Of a DNA stretch of 64,000 nucleotides, positions 6,911-15,392 are shown piece after piece (the first letter of the stretch is position 1; each line of letters opens with the position of its first letter). Source of the DNA: Bacteroidota bacterium (GTDB lineage: Bacteria; Bacteroidota; Bacteroidia; Chitinophagales; Saprospiraceae). Below the pieces are notes generated by a model, which saw nothing but the letters and a program-made list of their open reading frames with translations, did no database searches and had not been told where the DNA came from. The DNA lies in contig JAKQHS010000107.1 in the NCBI GenBank assembly GCA_029557915.1, positions 1-64,000 on the forward strand, in the 5' to 3' direction. The position numbers and the translations under genes were made by a program.

Positions 6911-8188
6911 TCAATCCCGGATCACCACGAGATATTTGTTTTTCCGGCCATTTTCAAGCAACAACCATTTCCCCCGGATGGGCTGATCGCTAAACAATAC
7001 TTCGTCCAGTCCGTTTACTTTCACCTTATTTATTGAAATGGCCTGGTTAAGGATAGCCTGGCGGGCCATGGATTTGGATTGGCAAATGGTGGTGGCCCCG
7101 GACAGCAGGTCAATCACCGGAAGACCATTGAGGTTTTTCCCTGAAAGGAAATACGAAGGGATTTCTTCCGAGATGTCGCTATACTGGTTGTCCGTGAGCC
7201 GGTTCAAAAAGTCTGCGTCCACTTTAGGGTTAAACAACAGGTCGCTGACTTGCATCGCCGCTTCGAAATCCCCATCCGAATGGATCCTGCGGGTGAGTTC
7301 TTCCGCCAATTCTTTTTTAACGGTCCTCGGATCCGATGAAATCAGGCTCTCGAGGTGAAGAATGGTTTCCATGTCCTTCAGGGAAAAGGTCCTGAGAAAG
7401 CGGGGCAGGTCCTGGTCGTCGGCATTGATCCAGAATTGGTAGAATTTATAGGGGCTGGTCATCTTGGGATCGAGCCAGATATTACCCGATTCCGATTTTC
7501 CGAATTTTTTACCGTCCGCCTTCGTCAGCAGCGGGGAAGTGAGGGCATGCACTTCCACGCCATCGGTCGTCCGTCGGATATATTCCGTGCCGGCAGTGAT
7601 ATTTCCCCATTGATCGGATCCTCCCATCTGGAGGGTGCATCCGAACTTTTTCAATAAACAATAATAATCATAGCCCTGAAGCAGCTGGTAGCTGAATTCC
7701 GTAAAGGAGATGCCCGTTTCCAGCCTCTTTTGTACGGATTCCTTGGACAGCATATAATTTACCGTCAGGTGTTTGCCCACCTTCCTTAAAAAGTCCAGGA
7801 CATTCAGTTCTTTATAAAAGTCATAATTGTTCACAAATATGGCTGCATTGGGCCCCTGTTCAAAATCAAGATATTTCAGGAACTGGGATTGCTGGAAAGC
7901 CAGGTTCCGGTCCAGTTCTTCTTCGGTCTTCAATTCCCTTTCTTTGTCCTTGCCGGAAGGGTCGCCGATGCGCCCGGTGGCGCCACCCATCAGAACGATG
8001 GGTTTGTGCCCATGCAATTGAAAGTGTTTGAGCAGCATGATCTGCACATAATTGCCTATCGTGAGGGAAGGGGCGGTCGGGTCAAATCCGGTATATCCCG
8101 TGACCATTCCCCGATCGAGGGCTTCCGGCAGAGCGGGAGTGTAGTCCTGCAGCATGACCCTCCAGCGCAGGGTTTCTATAAAATTCAT
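6911..8188 (-). CDS. tyrS: Tyrosyl-tRNA synthetase
   Basis: TyrRS, 425 residues, bacterial type, charging tRNA-Tyr. The class I catalytic core begins with GFDPTAPSLTIGNY (residues 34-47), GGATGRIGDPSGK follows near 68-80, and the KMSKS loop is KFGKS (228-232). A C-terminal S4-like RNA-binding domain spans roughly 360-425 with ARQAILNQAISINKVKVNG. The position normally held by the first His of HIGH is Thr43 and the second is Asn46 (see findings). The ATG at 8188 gives the family length; the frame continues upstream but overlaps the divergent permease gene. An exact -7 box lies just upstream. Confidence 0.96.
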   Translation of the reverse strand: MNFIETLRWRVMLQDYTPALPEALDRGMVTGYTGFDPTAPSLTIGNYVQIMLLKHFQLHGHKPIVLMGGATGRIGDPSGKDKERELKTEEELDRNLAFQQSQFLKYLDFEQGPNAAIFVNNYDFYKELNVLDFLRKVGKHLTVNYMLSKESVQKRLETGISFTEFSYQLLQGYDYYCLLKKFGCTLQMGGSDQWGNITAGTEYIRRTTDGVEVHALTSPLLTKADGKKFGKSESGNIWLDPKMTSPYKFYQFWINADDQDLPRFLRTFSLKDMETILHLESLISSDPRTVKKELAEELTRRIHSDGDFEAAMQVSDLLFNPKVDADFLNRLTDNQYSDISEEIPSYFLSGKNLNGLPVIDLLSGATTICQSKSMARQAILNQAISINKVKVNGLDEVLFSDQPIRGKWLLLENGRKNKYLVVIRD

Positions 8189-8210
8189 TTTATTTCCAGA
8201 TTGAATGAGG

Positions 8211-8218
8211 CAAAAGTA
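8211..8218 (-). promoter_or_regulatory. -7 box of tyrS
   Basis: TACTTTTG on the minus strand matches TAnnTTTG and would give a leader of about 15 nt before the tyrS ATG. It lies in the 45-bp divergent gap shared with the permease gene. No clear -33 box. Confidence 0.45.
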
Positions 8219-8233
8219 GGACATTTGCCCCAG

Positions 8234-9451
8234 ATGAATAGCTGGTCCATCGCGCAGCGCCTGATGCACTACCGGTCGGGGAGTTTTGTCCGCTTTATTC
8301 TGAAACTGGCTTACCTCAGCACCGCACTGTCCCTCTCCGTGATGATCATCGCCGTCGCGGTCATCTCCGGCTTCAACAAAGAAATTACCAACAAAATTTT
8401 TGGCTTTTGGGGGCATATCCAGGTGAACAGCATCCACAGTTCCCAGCTCAACCTCAGTACGCCCATTGTATACGACAGCACCTTTACGCATACCCTCGAT
8501 ACCCTTTCCGGAATCCGGCACTACCAGCGTTTCGCATATATCCCTGCTATCGTCACGGCCGGCGAGGAAATGGAAGGATTGATATTCAAAGGGGTCGACC
8601 CCGATTTTGACTGGTCCTTTTTTGAAAAATTTCTCGTCAACGGCAGCATTCATGAACTCAGGGATTCGCTCGACAGGCAGTTATTGATTTCCAAAAGCCT
8701 TGCCTCCCGGCTGGATCTGGAGGTGGGAGACCGGTGCCGGCTGCATTTTGTCATCGACCAGGACGTGGTCAGCCGCAACTTCCGCATTACCGGGATTTAC
8801 AATACGGGCCTCGAAGAGTATGACAATAAGCTGGCGATCGGGGCTTTGGCAGAAATCCGGCAATTGGCCGGTTGGACTGAAAACCAAATCGGAGGATATG
8901 AATTGTTCGTTGACCGGCTGGATGAAATCGATGCCCTCTCCGACCAGATCTATGAAAACCATCTGGGCACGGAATTGTATGTGGAAACCATCCGGCAGAA
9001 ATTCCCAAGTATTTTTGACTGGCTCAACCTGCAATCCACAAATCAATACGTCATCCAGGCTTTGATGTTATTGGTGGCGGTCATCAACCTCGTCACCGTT
9101 TTACTCATCCTGATCCTGGAAAGGACCCGCATGATCGGTACCCTCAAAGCCCTGGGCATGCGTACCTGGTCCCTGAAAAAAATCTTCCTTTTCCATGGCA
9201 TACAAATACTGGTCAGAGGCCTGATCTGGGGAAACGCGATCGGTCTCCTGGTCTGCCTCATTCAGAAATATGCCAAAGTGATCAAACTCAATGAAGCGGA
9301 CTATTACCTCCGGGTGGCCCCGATACATCTAAACCCCTGGATCCTTTTACTGCTTAATCTGGGTACGATCGCCGTCACGGTCCTGGTTCTCTGGATCCCT
9401 TCGGGGCTGGTCAGCCGGATCTCTCCATTGAAAGCCATCGGCTACCGGTAG
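8234..9451 (+). CDS. FtsX-like ABC permease (LolC/LolE type)
   Basis: A 405-residue inner-membrane permease of the MacB/FtsX superfamily. One N-terminal membrane helix (about residues 20-45) is followed by a large periplasmic domain to about 270, then three more helices (about 272-297, 318-340, 370-393). The motif ERTRMIGTLKALGM after the second helix is diagnostic. This 4-helix, one-big-loop layout is that of LolC/LolE, which extract lipoproteins from the inner membrane; other MacB-like exporters share it. No ATPase partner is adjacent. The ATG at 8234 is chosen over far-upstream starts that would overlap tyrS. Confidence 0.88.
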   Translation: MNSWSIAQRLMHYRSGSFVRFILKLAYLSTALSLSVMIIAVAVISGFNKEITNKIFGFWGHIQVNSIHSSQLNLSTPIVYDSTFTHTLDTLSGIRHYQRFAYIPAIVTAGEEMEGLIFKGVDPDFDWSFFEKFLVNGSIHELRDSLDRQLLISKSLASRLDLEVGDRCRLHFVIDQDVVSRNFRITGIYNTGLEEYDNKLAIGALAEIRQLAGWTENQIGGYELFVDRLDEIDALSDQIYENHLGTELYVETIRQKFPSIFDWLNLQSTNQYVIQALMLLVAVINLVTVLLILILERTRMIGTLKALGMRTWSLKKIFLFHGIQILVRGLIWGNAIGLLVCLIQKYAKVIKLNEADYYLRVAPIHLNPWILLLLNLGTIAVTVLVLWIPSGLVSRISPLKAIGYR

Positions 9452-9452
9452 C

Positions 9453-10142
9453 ATGAAATCACGGAATGCATATGCAGCGCGCCTGAAACGTTTGATCCGT
9501 CACATTCTTTTTCCCTGGATGGACCCCTATCTGGCCGCCTTGCTGGCTTATCCTGTCGGTTGGGGCCTTGCCCTCATTCATTATATCGCGGAGTTACCTT
9601 TGCTGGTCCTGGATTGCCTGGGGATGCCCGAATTTTTTGGATACCTCCAGGCGAGATTCAAAAAGGACGCTAGGCCGCTCCTAGCCAGGGAATGTGCAGA
9701 GGCCACCCCAATTTTCAGCGGCCTGGTTTCTTTGCAAAAAATTAGAATCGATGAAGACAGCAGGGTAGGGACGCATAATGGCAAATATGCCTATGTCAGT
9801 TATTATTGCATCAACTGCCTTGGACGACTCAGCATTCCCGTGCTTATGCATGAAATCGTACATGTCCTTCAGTTTGAACAGGCCGGCTCTTCTTACCTCT
9901 TCCGTAACCTCATGGCTCATTTGAGCAAAGCCAAATACAACTATGGGGGCGTTAAAAGACTGAGGCAACTGTTGAAAAATCCAAGGAAATTGCACCTTCT
10001 CAACTACGAACAAAGGGCGGACATAGTCTCGGACTATTACCTGTTGTTGGATGGGATGCGTCCGGAATGGGGAAGCGCTACGAAGGAGGATTTACCCGTC
10101 TACCGGGAGGCCATCCTGGAACTTTTTGGGAAACCAGGCTGA
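9453..10142 (+). CDS. Putative zinc metallopeptidase-like protein (HEIVH)
   Basis: A 229-residue protein not recognised as a named family. Hydrophobic segments near residues 25-55 suggest membrane association. It has a zincin-type HEIVH at 133-137 (LMHEIVHVLQFEQAG), followed about 50 residues later by NYEQRADIVSDYY, whose E186 could be the third zinc ligand. The arrangement resembles DUF4157-like HExxH proteins. The start follows the permease stop by one base, so the two genes are coupled, and it may act with that exporter. Peptidase activity is inferred from the motif. Confidence 0.7.
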   Translation: MKSRNAYAARLKRLIRHILFPWMDPYLAALLAYPVGWGLALIHYIAELPLLVLDCLGMPEFFGYLQARFKKDARPLLARECAEATPIFSGLVSLQKIRIDEDSRVGTHNGKYAYVSYYCINCLGRLSIPVLMHEIVHVLQFEQAGSSYLFRNLMAHLSKAKYNYGGVKRLRQLLKNPRKLHLLNYEQRADIVSDYYLLLDGMRPEWGSATKEDLPVYREAILELFGKPG

Positions 10143-10144
10143 GT

Positions 10145-11041
10145 TCAGACATCGCAGATTTTCACCCCTTGCTCGAGGCTGTCCAGCGCATCCGGCCGGG
10201 CAGGTATAAATTCCTGGGCAACATAACCTTTAAAGCCCGTTTTCAGAATTTCTTTCATGATGACGGGGTAATTCAGTTCCTGGCTTTCATCGATCTCATT
10301 TCTTCCCGGAACGCCCCCGGTGTGGTAATGTGAAAAATAGGAGTGATATTTTCTTATGGTGGCGATGATGTCCCCTTCCATGATTTGCATGTGATAGATG
10401 TCGTAGAGCAGTTTGAAACGATCCGAACCCAGTTTGTCGCAAAGGGCCACTCCCCAGGCCGTATGGTCACACTGGTAATCCTTGTGGTTGACCTTGCTGT
10501 TGAGCAACTCCATCACCAGGGTGACCTTGTGTTTTTCGGCGATGGGGAGCAGGGGACGGAGGCCGGCTGCCGATTGTTCAAGCCCATATTCTTCCCCGAT
10601 CCCTTCCCGGTTTCCGGAAAAACAGATCAGTTGATCATATCCCGCTTCCGCCACCTTTGGAATCAATTCGCTGTACCGTTTGAACAGTTCTTCATGGTAT
10701 TGTTTATGGTTGAATCCTTTGTCGAGGCCGATCTCGGCGCCATTGGGCATGGCGCAGTGCAATCCGTGTTTTTTCAGGATATGCCATTCCGCCGGCCCCA
10801 CCAGTTCGATGGAGGTGATGCCCATTTTTTTGGAGGCAATCGCAAGATCCTCCAGCGGAATATTCCGGTAACACCAGCGGCATACCGAATGGTTGATATT
10901 GCCTTTTAATACCAGAGGTCCCCCGGAACCGGATTGGTCTTTAGATCCTGGTCTTACCGGGAGGGTCAGGGGATTCAGGGCCATAAAGGAAGCCCCGGCG
11001 CCGAGTTTTTTCAGGGCAGACCTTCTGCTTTTATTTTTCAT
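10145..11041 (-). CDS. Tat-exported TIM-barrel isomerase (hydroxypyruvate isomerase-like)
   Basis: A 298-residue AP-endonuclease-2/xylose-isomerase-type TIM barrel. The N-terminus carries a twin-arginine signal (KSRRSALKKLG, hydrophobic to about residue 28), so it is folded before export. Predicted metal ligands are E178 (VMELLNS), D214/H217 (YDIYHMQ), H240 (HYHTGG) and E277 (QEFIP), the pattern of hydroxypyruvate isomerase and sugar-phosphate epimerases. The sugar substrate is unknown. It lies 29 bp after the PVC-type heme dehydrogenase gene in the same direction, suggesting a joint role in extracytoplasmic sugar or sugar-acid oxidation (inference). Confidence 0.87.
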   Translation of the reverse strand: MKNKSRRSALKKLGAGASFMALNPLTLPVRPGSKDQSGSGGPLVLKGNINHSVCRWCYRNIPLEDLAIASKKMGITSIELVGPAEWHILKKHGLHCAMPNGAEIGLDKGFNHKQYHEELFKRYSELIPKVAEAGYDQLICFSGNREGIGEEYGLEQSAAGLRPLLPIAEKHKVTLVMELLNSKVNHKDYQCDHTAWGVALCDKLGSDRFKLLYDIYHMQIMEGDIIATIRKYHSYFSHYHTGGVPGRNEIDESQELNYPVIMKEILKTGFKGYVAQEFIPARPDALDSLEQGVKICDV

Positions 11042-11070
11042 AGGGACAAGCGTAATTATGATATGCCAAT

Positions 11071-14000
11071 TTACAGGGTTTTTTTCTGTAAACTTAAATA
11101 TTCAAGCAGGTCGGTAAGTTCCTGGGCGCTCAGGTGTTTATACAAATCAGGGGTCATCAGGGATTGTTTGACCGGGGTGCTTTCACGAATGGTTTTCTTC
11201 TCAATGGTCTGCAAATATCCGCCTGGGGTCTTCACCGTCAGGGATTCCGCGGTCTCATTCTGTCTGATGCCGAGGATTATGGAACCGTTGAGCAGGATGA
11301 CCTGGATTCCTTCATAACCAAAATTGATGGCCCTGCTGGGTTCGGTGATGGAGGTAAGGATGGCCTCCTTTCCATACTTCGACCCAATGTCATCAAGATC
11401 GGGACCAAACGAAGTTCCTTTTTGTGCAATCCGGTGACAGGCCGTACAAAGTTGTTCAAATATGTTTTGGCCATTTTCCGGATCAGGGCTGAGGTTTTCA
11501 AGGCTGGCCAGGGACCATTCAAGAGATTTGGCAGAAGATTTTGAATATTCCAGGGCCTTATTCCGCACGGGAAGCCGCCAGGCATTGCCAGGCCCCGATA
11601 TCGCATCTTCGAGAAAATCGTCCGGGATTTCTCCCCGCGCAAGCAGGCTGAGCACATAATCTTCACCTGCCCAGCTTTTGCCCAGGCTCCGGTAAGCCTG
11701 TTTTCGGATCCTTTGACTTTGAGCCTCATTTTTCGCGAAGGATTCAAGCAGGGCAAGGGATTCCCGGGTGCCGATCCCTTCAATGGCTTTCAGATTGAAA
11801 TACAATTGCGGTTCGGCAGATTGCCGGATCTTTTCCTCCAGGTATTTCCAGCCCGACATCTGGATGATGGCCCTGGCCGCCCTTCCCCCGCTGTTGCCCG
11901 CCAGGCTGTCACCCATCATGGCAAACAGGCGGTCATTCTGATTCACGGGTTTGAATTTCTCAACCAGGTCAAGATAAGGTCCTCCGGAAAGGCCGGACAG
12001 GTATTGGATGAAGGTGGCATTGGCTTTCTTATTTTGTTTAAGAATGGATGGGTCCAGCGCGCGGACGACCAGGTCGGTAATGAGGCTATCCCCCCGCTCT
12101 TCCAGGATCTCCATCAATATCTTGTTTTTCAAAGGGGACGGATTAAAATCCAAGGCTCTGAAATAACGCAGCCTGGATTTTAAGGGCACCCCGCCTTCCG
12201 TAGCCAATTGTTTCAGCAGGGGCAGGGCCATGCTCGACCTTGACCTCCATACGATATCTCGCTGGGCTTCGGTGGCTATGGGATCCGGATTGTTTTTTAG
12301 CCAGGCCGTAAAGATGGGGTCCCAGTTCAGGTCAGCTCCTATACCGAGGGCTTCCAGGTACCAACGATCGGGTACCAGGTATTTTTGGGCCAGCTGGTTC
12401 CATGCGGATATCCTCTGAATTGCAGGGAGTTCTCTTAAAGCAATGGCGCATTCCCGCCACACCGAATAGGAATGATCTGTGGTCAGCAATCGTTGAATGG
12501 CCTTGCTGGTCGCTTCCGGGCCCAAGCTCCTGGCCATGCGCAGTCCCGCAATGCGGATGTTTTCATCATGGTCAGCCAGGGCAGTATCCACAAATGCCGG
12601 GTCTGCGGCAGAAAGGATCCAAAGGGCCCTTGCCCGGAACACTGGGTTGGTATCCCTGGCCAGGGGGAGCAAGGCCTTGATGGCGACCATGCCCTGCCTT
12701 CTCCAGTGCAACTGAGCCAGGCTGCGGGTACTCAGGTTTGGACTTTTAAGGTCCGATGGAGCGGTTGGATACCGGCCCCTGCTAAAGGTATCACGGAAAT
12801 AGCCGGTGTTTTTCGGTGCGATTCGGTATATCCTTCCCCGCGCCTGATCCCCTGCATAATTGCCTCCGACCCCCGGGTCATACCAATCCGCTACAAACAC
12901 GGAACCATCCGGAGCCACACAGACATCGACCGGACGGAACCAGGTATCCCTGGAATTTTTCATTAGCTCCCGGATGGTTGCAAATTTTCCGGCTCCTTTA
13001 CCCGATACGGAATAAGCGCGGATGACATGATGCAACGCCTCGGCATGAAGGATCGTGCCTTCCAGGGATGGGATCAACTGACCTTCATACACTGCAATGC
13101 CTGCCGGGGATCCGGACCCGGTTTGCAAAAGGTTGGGCACCACCCCCGGGTCATTCTGGTGCCAGTGCCTCAGGGGGATGGAGTCCTCTATATTGGCCCT
13201 GTAGGCCTGCCAGCTGGCATTGGTGAGTTCGTCCCGGTAACCATAGTTGCCATATTCGAGAATATAATTTAATCTGGTGCCGCGGTTGCCGTCATCATCG
13301 TTGTCCGATTGCCAGATATTGCCAAAGGCATCTACGGCGGATTCATAATTATTCCGGAAATTATGACCGACGACCTCAAACCCGGTGCCATCCAACCTTC
13401 CTCTCAGGATCATGCCCTGCCTGAAATGATCCGGGTGAATGGTTTTGCCGGAAAGGGTCATGATGGGTTTGTTGTTTTTATCCGAAATGGTCTTCCCCGC
13501 ATTGCCCAGGGTGAAATAATACCGTCCATCCGGCCCCAGCGCCAGGGCATGGGCCCCATGGTCGTCCTGAATGCCCTGGATCCCCTGGAACAGGATTTCT
13601 TTGAGGTCCGCCCGGTCGTCGAAATTGGTATCCGTAAACTTCCAGATATAAGGGCTTTGGGAAATCAAGACTTCATTGCCCAGGACACAGATCCCTAATG
13701 GGGCATTGACCTCACTGCCCTGGTAAAAGACTTTGGAGGAATCGGCATTGCCGTCTCCATCCACATCCTCCAGGATTACAATCCGGTCGCCCTCAAACCG
13801 GGTATTTACTCCTGAAAACTGGGGTCTGTAATTATAGGCTTCACAAACATAGACCCTGCCCCGGTGATCGATGTCGATATTGGTTGGGTTGATGAGCATT
13901 GGCTCAGAGGCAAAAAGGCTGACCTCCAGGCTATCCATGGTCTCGAGCCCTTTGAGGGCCATACCCGGTTCGTGGATACTGGCGGAATCTGCAGAGGATG

Positions 14001-14082
14001 CGGCCCCCTGGTCCGAGGCGGGACCGGGCTTACATGCCGTCCACGCGAGGAAGACTGCGACAATGGGCAATAAATATTTCAT
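11071..14082 (-). CDS. PVC-type membrane-bound dehydrogenase with HEAT repeats and heme-binding domain
   Basis: A 1003-residue lipoprotein (lipobox ACK, Cys17). An N-terminal NHL/quinoprotein-like propeller (about 40-430; NIDIDHRGRVYVCEAYNYRP, VFVADWYDPGVGG) matches the putative membrane-bound dehydrogenase family (TIGR02604 type). An alpha-helical HEAT-like region follows (about 450-830), then a C-terminal cytochrome-c-like domain (TIGR02603 type) with CTACH at 879-883 and TSFGPDLDDIG. These proteins were described first in Planctomycetes and occur in Bacteroidota. They are thought to oxidise sugars or alcohols at the cell surface and pass electrons to heme. It probably forms an operon with the Tat-exported isomerase downstream. 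Confidence 0.9.
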   Translation of the reverse strand: MKYLLPIVAVFLAWTACKPGPASDQGAASSADSASIHEPGMALKGLETMDSLEVSLFASEPMLINPTNIDIDHRGRVYVCEAYNYRPQFSGVNTRFEGDRIVILEDVDGDGNADSSKVFYQGSEVNAPLGICVLGNEVLISQSPYIWKFTDTNFDDRADLKEILFQGIQGIQDDHGAHALALGPDGRYYFTLGNAGKTISDKNNKPIMTLSGKTIHPDHFRQGMILRGRLDGTGFEVVGHNFRNNYESAVDAFGNIWQSDNDDDGNRGTRLNYILEYGNYGYRDELTNASWQAYRANIEDSIPLRHWHQNDPGVVPNLLQTGSGSPAGIAVYEGQLIPSLEGTILHAEALHHVIRAYSVSGKGAGKFATIRELMKNSRDTWFRPVDVCVAPDGSVFVADWYDPGVGGNYAGDQARGRIYRIAPKNTGYFRDTFSRGRYPTAPSDLKSPNLSTRSLAQLHWRRQGMVAIKALLPLARDTNPVFRARALWILSAADPAFVDTALADHDENIRIAGLRMARSLGPEATSKAIQRLLTTDHSYSVWRECAIALRELPAIQRISAWNQLAQKYLVPDRWYLEALGIGADLNWDPIFTAWLKNNPDPIATEAQRDIVWRSRSSMALPLLKQLATEGGVPLKSRLRYFRALDFNPSPLKNKILMEILEERGDSLITDLVVRALDPSILKQNKKANATFIQYLSGLSGGPYLDLVEKFKPVNQNDRLFAMMGDSLAGNSGGRAARAIIQMSGWKYLEEKIRQSAEPQLYFNLKAIEGIGTRESLALLESFAKNEAQSQRIRKQAYRSLGKSWAGEDYVLSLLARGEIPDDFLEDAISGPGNAWRLPVRNKALEYSKSSAKSLEWSLASLENLSPDPENGQNIFEQLCTACHRIAQKGTSFGPDLDDIGSKYGKEAILTSITEPSRAINFGYEGIQVILLNGSIILGIRQNETAESLTVKTPGGYLQTIEKKTIRESTPVKQSLMTPDLYKHLSAQELTDLLEYLSLQKKTL

Positions 14083-14162
14083 TTATTCAGGGCGGATTAA
14101 AAAGCCTAAAATAAGAAAAACAGGCGGCCTTTAAACGCAGGCCTTTAAATCCGGCACACCCG

Positions 14163-14828
14163 TCAATGAAAGCTGATGCGATGCAGCCCGGGACCCAGGG
14201 ACTCGGAAAGAAGGTTTTTAATTTCCTGAAAATGGGACCTGTTCTCCACAAAATTGATACGGTCTATATCCAGCAGGAGGATGGGGAAGGACAGTTCGTT
14301 GCGAAAGTATTCCAGGTACATGTTTTGAAGGCCCTGGAGATAATCCTTGGTGATGTTTTGTTCATAAGGCCTGGCCCTTTGAACGATGTGGTCTTTCAGG
14401 TTGTCGATGGAGCGGTGGAGAAAAACCATCAGGTCCGGTTTGGGGATCTGGTTTGAAAGCACCTCGAACATATCATGGAAAAGGCGGTACTCCTCTTCCG
14501 GAAGGTTGTTTTTAGCAAAAAGCAGGGTCTTGACAAAGGAATAATCGGAAAGGATATACTCATTGAACAGTTCCCGGTGCATGATTTTGTTCTGCAACTG
14601 TTTGAACCGTTCGGCCATGAGAAAAAGCTCCATGGGCAGTGCGAACCGCTGGGGTTCCTTGTAAAAATAGGGGAGGAAGGGGTTTTCGGCAAATTCCTCC
14701 AGGACGAGTTTGCAATCTATTTCTTCGGCCAGCATTTCGCAGAGGGTGGTTTTTCCCGCCCCGATATTGCCTTCAATGCAGATATACTGGTAAGAGATCA
14801 GCTTGCGGTCCGGTGGCGGTATGGTCAT
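14163..14828 (-). CDS. Deoxynucleoside kinase
   Basis: A 221-residue dNK/dGK-type deoxynucleoside kinase. Walker A GNIGAGKTT is at residues 20-28, and LEEFAENPFLPYFYK and the lid segment VQRARPYEQN are typical. It phosphorylates deoxynucleosides to dNMPs for nucleotide salvage. The ATG at 14828 overlaps the folK stop as ATGA; another ATG at 14837 would add three residues. Pairing of folK with a deoxynucleoside kinase is common in Bacteroidota. Base preference cannot be told from the sequence. Confidence 0.9.
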   Translation of the reverse strand: MTIPPPDRKLISYQYICIEGNIGAGKTTLCEMLAEEIDCKLVLEEFAENPFLPYFYKEPQRFALPMELFLMAERFKQLQNKIMHRELFNEYILSDYSFVKTLLFAKNNLPEEEYRLFHDMFEVLSNQIPKPDLMVFLHRSIDNLKDHIVQRARPYEQNITKDYLQGLQNMYLEYFRNELSFPILLLDIDRINFVENRSHFQEIKNLLSESLGPGLHRISFH

Positions 14829-15319
14829 GCCCTCCATTTTTTAACTTTAAGGTTGTCCTTGCATTCCATAAGAAGTTCTGCGACCGTTTTTTTCAGGCCC
14901 GGATGCACCCAATTTGGGGCGATTTCTGCCAGCGGGACCAGGTTGAAGAGCCTTTCGTGTAAACGGGGATGGGGTATGATCAGTTTTGGGGTCTTTATAA
15001 TTTCCCTGCCATAAAAGAGGATGTCCAAATCAATGATCCGGGGCTCCCAGATGCCCTGGCGAATCCGCCCCATGAAAGATTCTATCTGAAGCAGGAGCTC
15101 CAGGATCCGGCTTGCAGGCCGGGTGGACGCGATACAAACGACCTGGTTAAAATAATCGGGTTGTTCAAGATGGCCCCAGGCCTGGGTCTTGTATATCGAG
15201 GAAGACACCTGTATGCCCGCGATCCTGCTTTCAATAAGGTGGCAGGCTTTTTTCAATTGCCGGACCGGCTGATTTAGGTTGCTGCCCAGGGACAGGAAAA
15301 CTTGTTTTGGAGTGGCCAT
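14825..15319 (-). CDS. folK: 2-amino-4-hydroxy-6-hydroxymethyldihydropteridine pyrophosphokinase
   Basis: HPPK, 164 residues (usual ~160), which transfers pyrophosphate from ATP to the pterin before dihydropteroate synthase in folate synthesis. Diagnostic motifs are LSLGSNL at the N-terminus, YKTQAWG, and IDLDILFYG with the magnesium-binding acidic pair, followed by IPHPRLHERLFNLVPLAEIAP. The ATG at 15319 is chosen because the family starts right at the first strand; a longer frame lacks homology. It is translationally coupled to the deoxynucleoside kinase. Confidence 0.95.
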   Translation of the reverse strand: MATPKQVFLSLGSNLNQPVRQLKKACHLIESRIAGIQVSSSIYKTQAWGHLEQPDYFNQVVCIASTRPASRILELLLQIESFMGRIRQGIWEPRIIDLDILFYGREIIKTPKLIIPHPRLHERLFNLVPLAEIAPNWVHPGLKKTVAELLMECKDNLKVKKWRA

Positions 15320-15392
15320 TGGTGGACCACAAAAATAGACCAAACTCCCGCTTCTCCCATATAAAAACGGGAGAATGTTCAACTTGGGCGGT

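Noticed and set aside
14163-15319. Riboflavin/folate operon linking ribH and folK
   Set aside because: The genes are 12 kb apart with unrelated genes and opposite-strand units between them.
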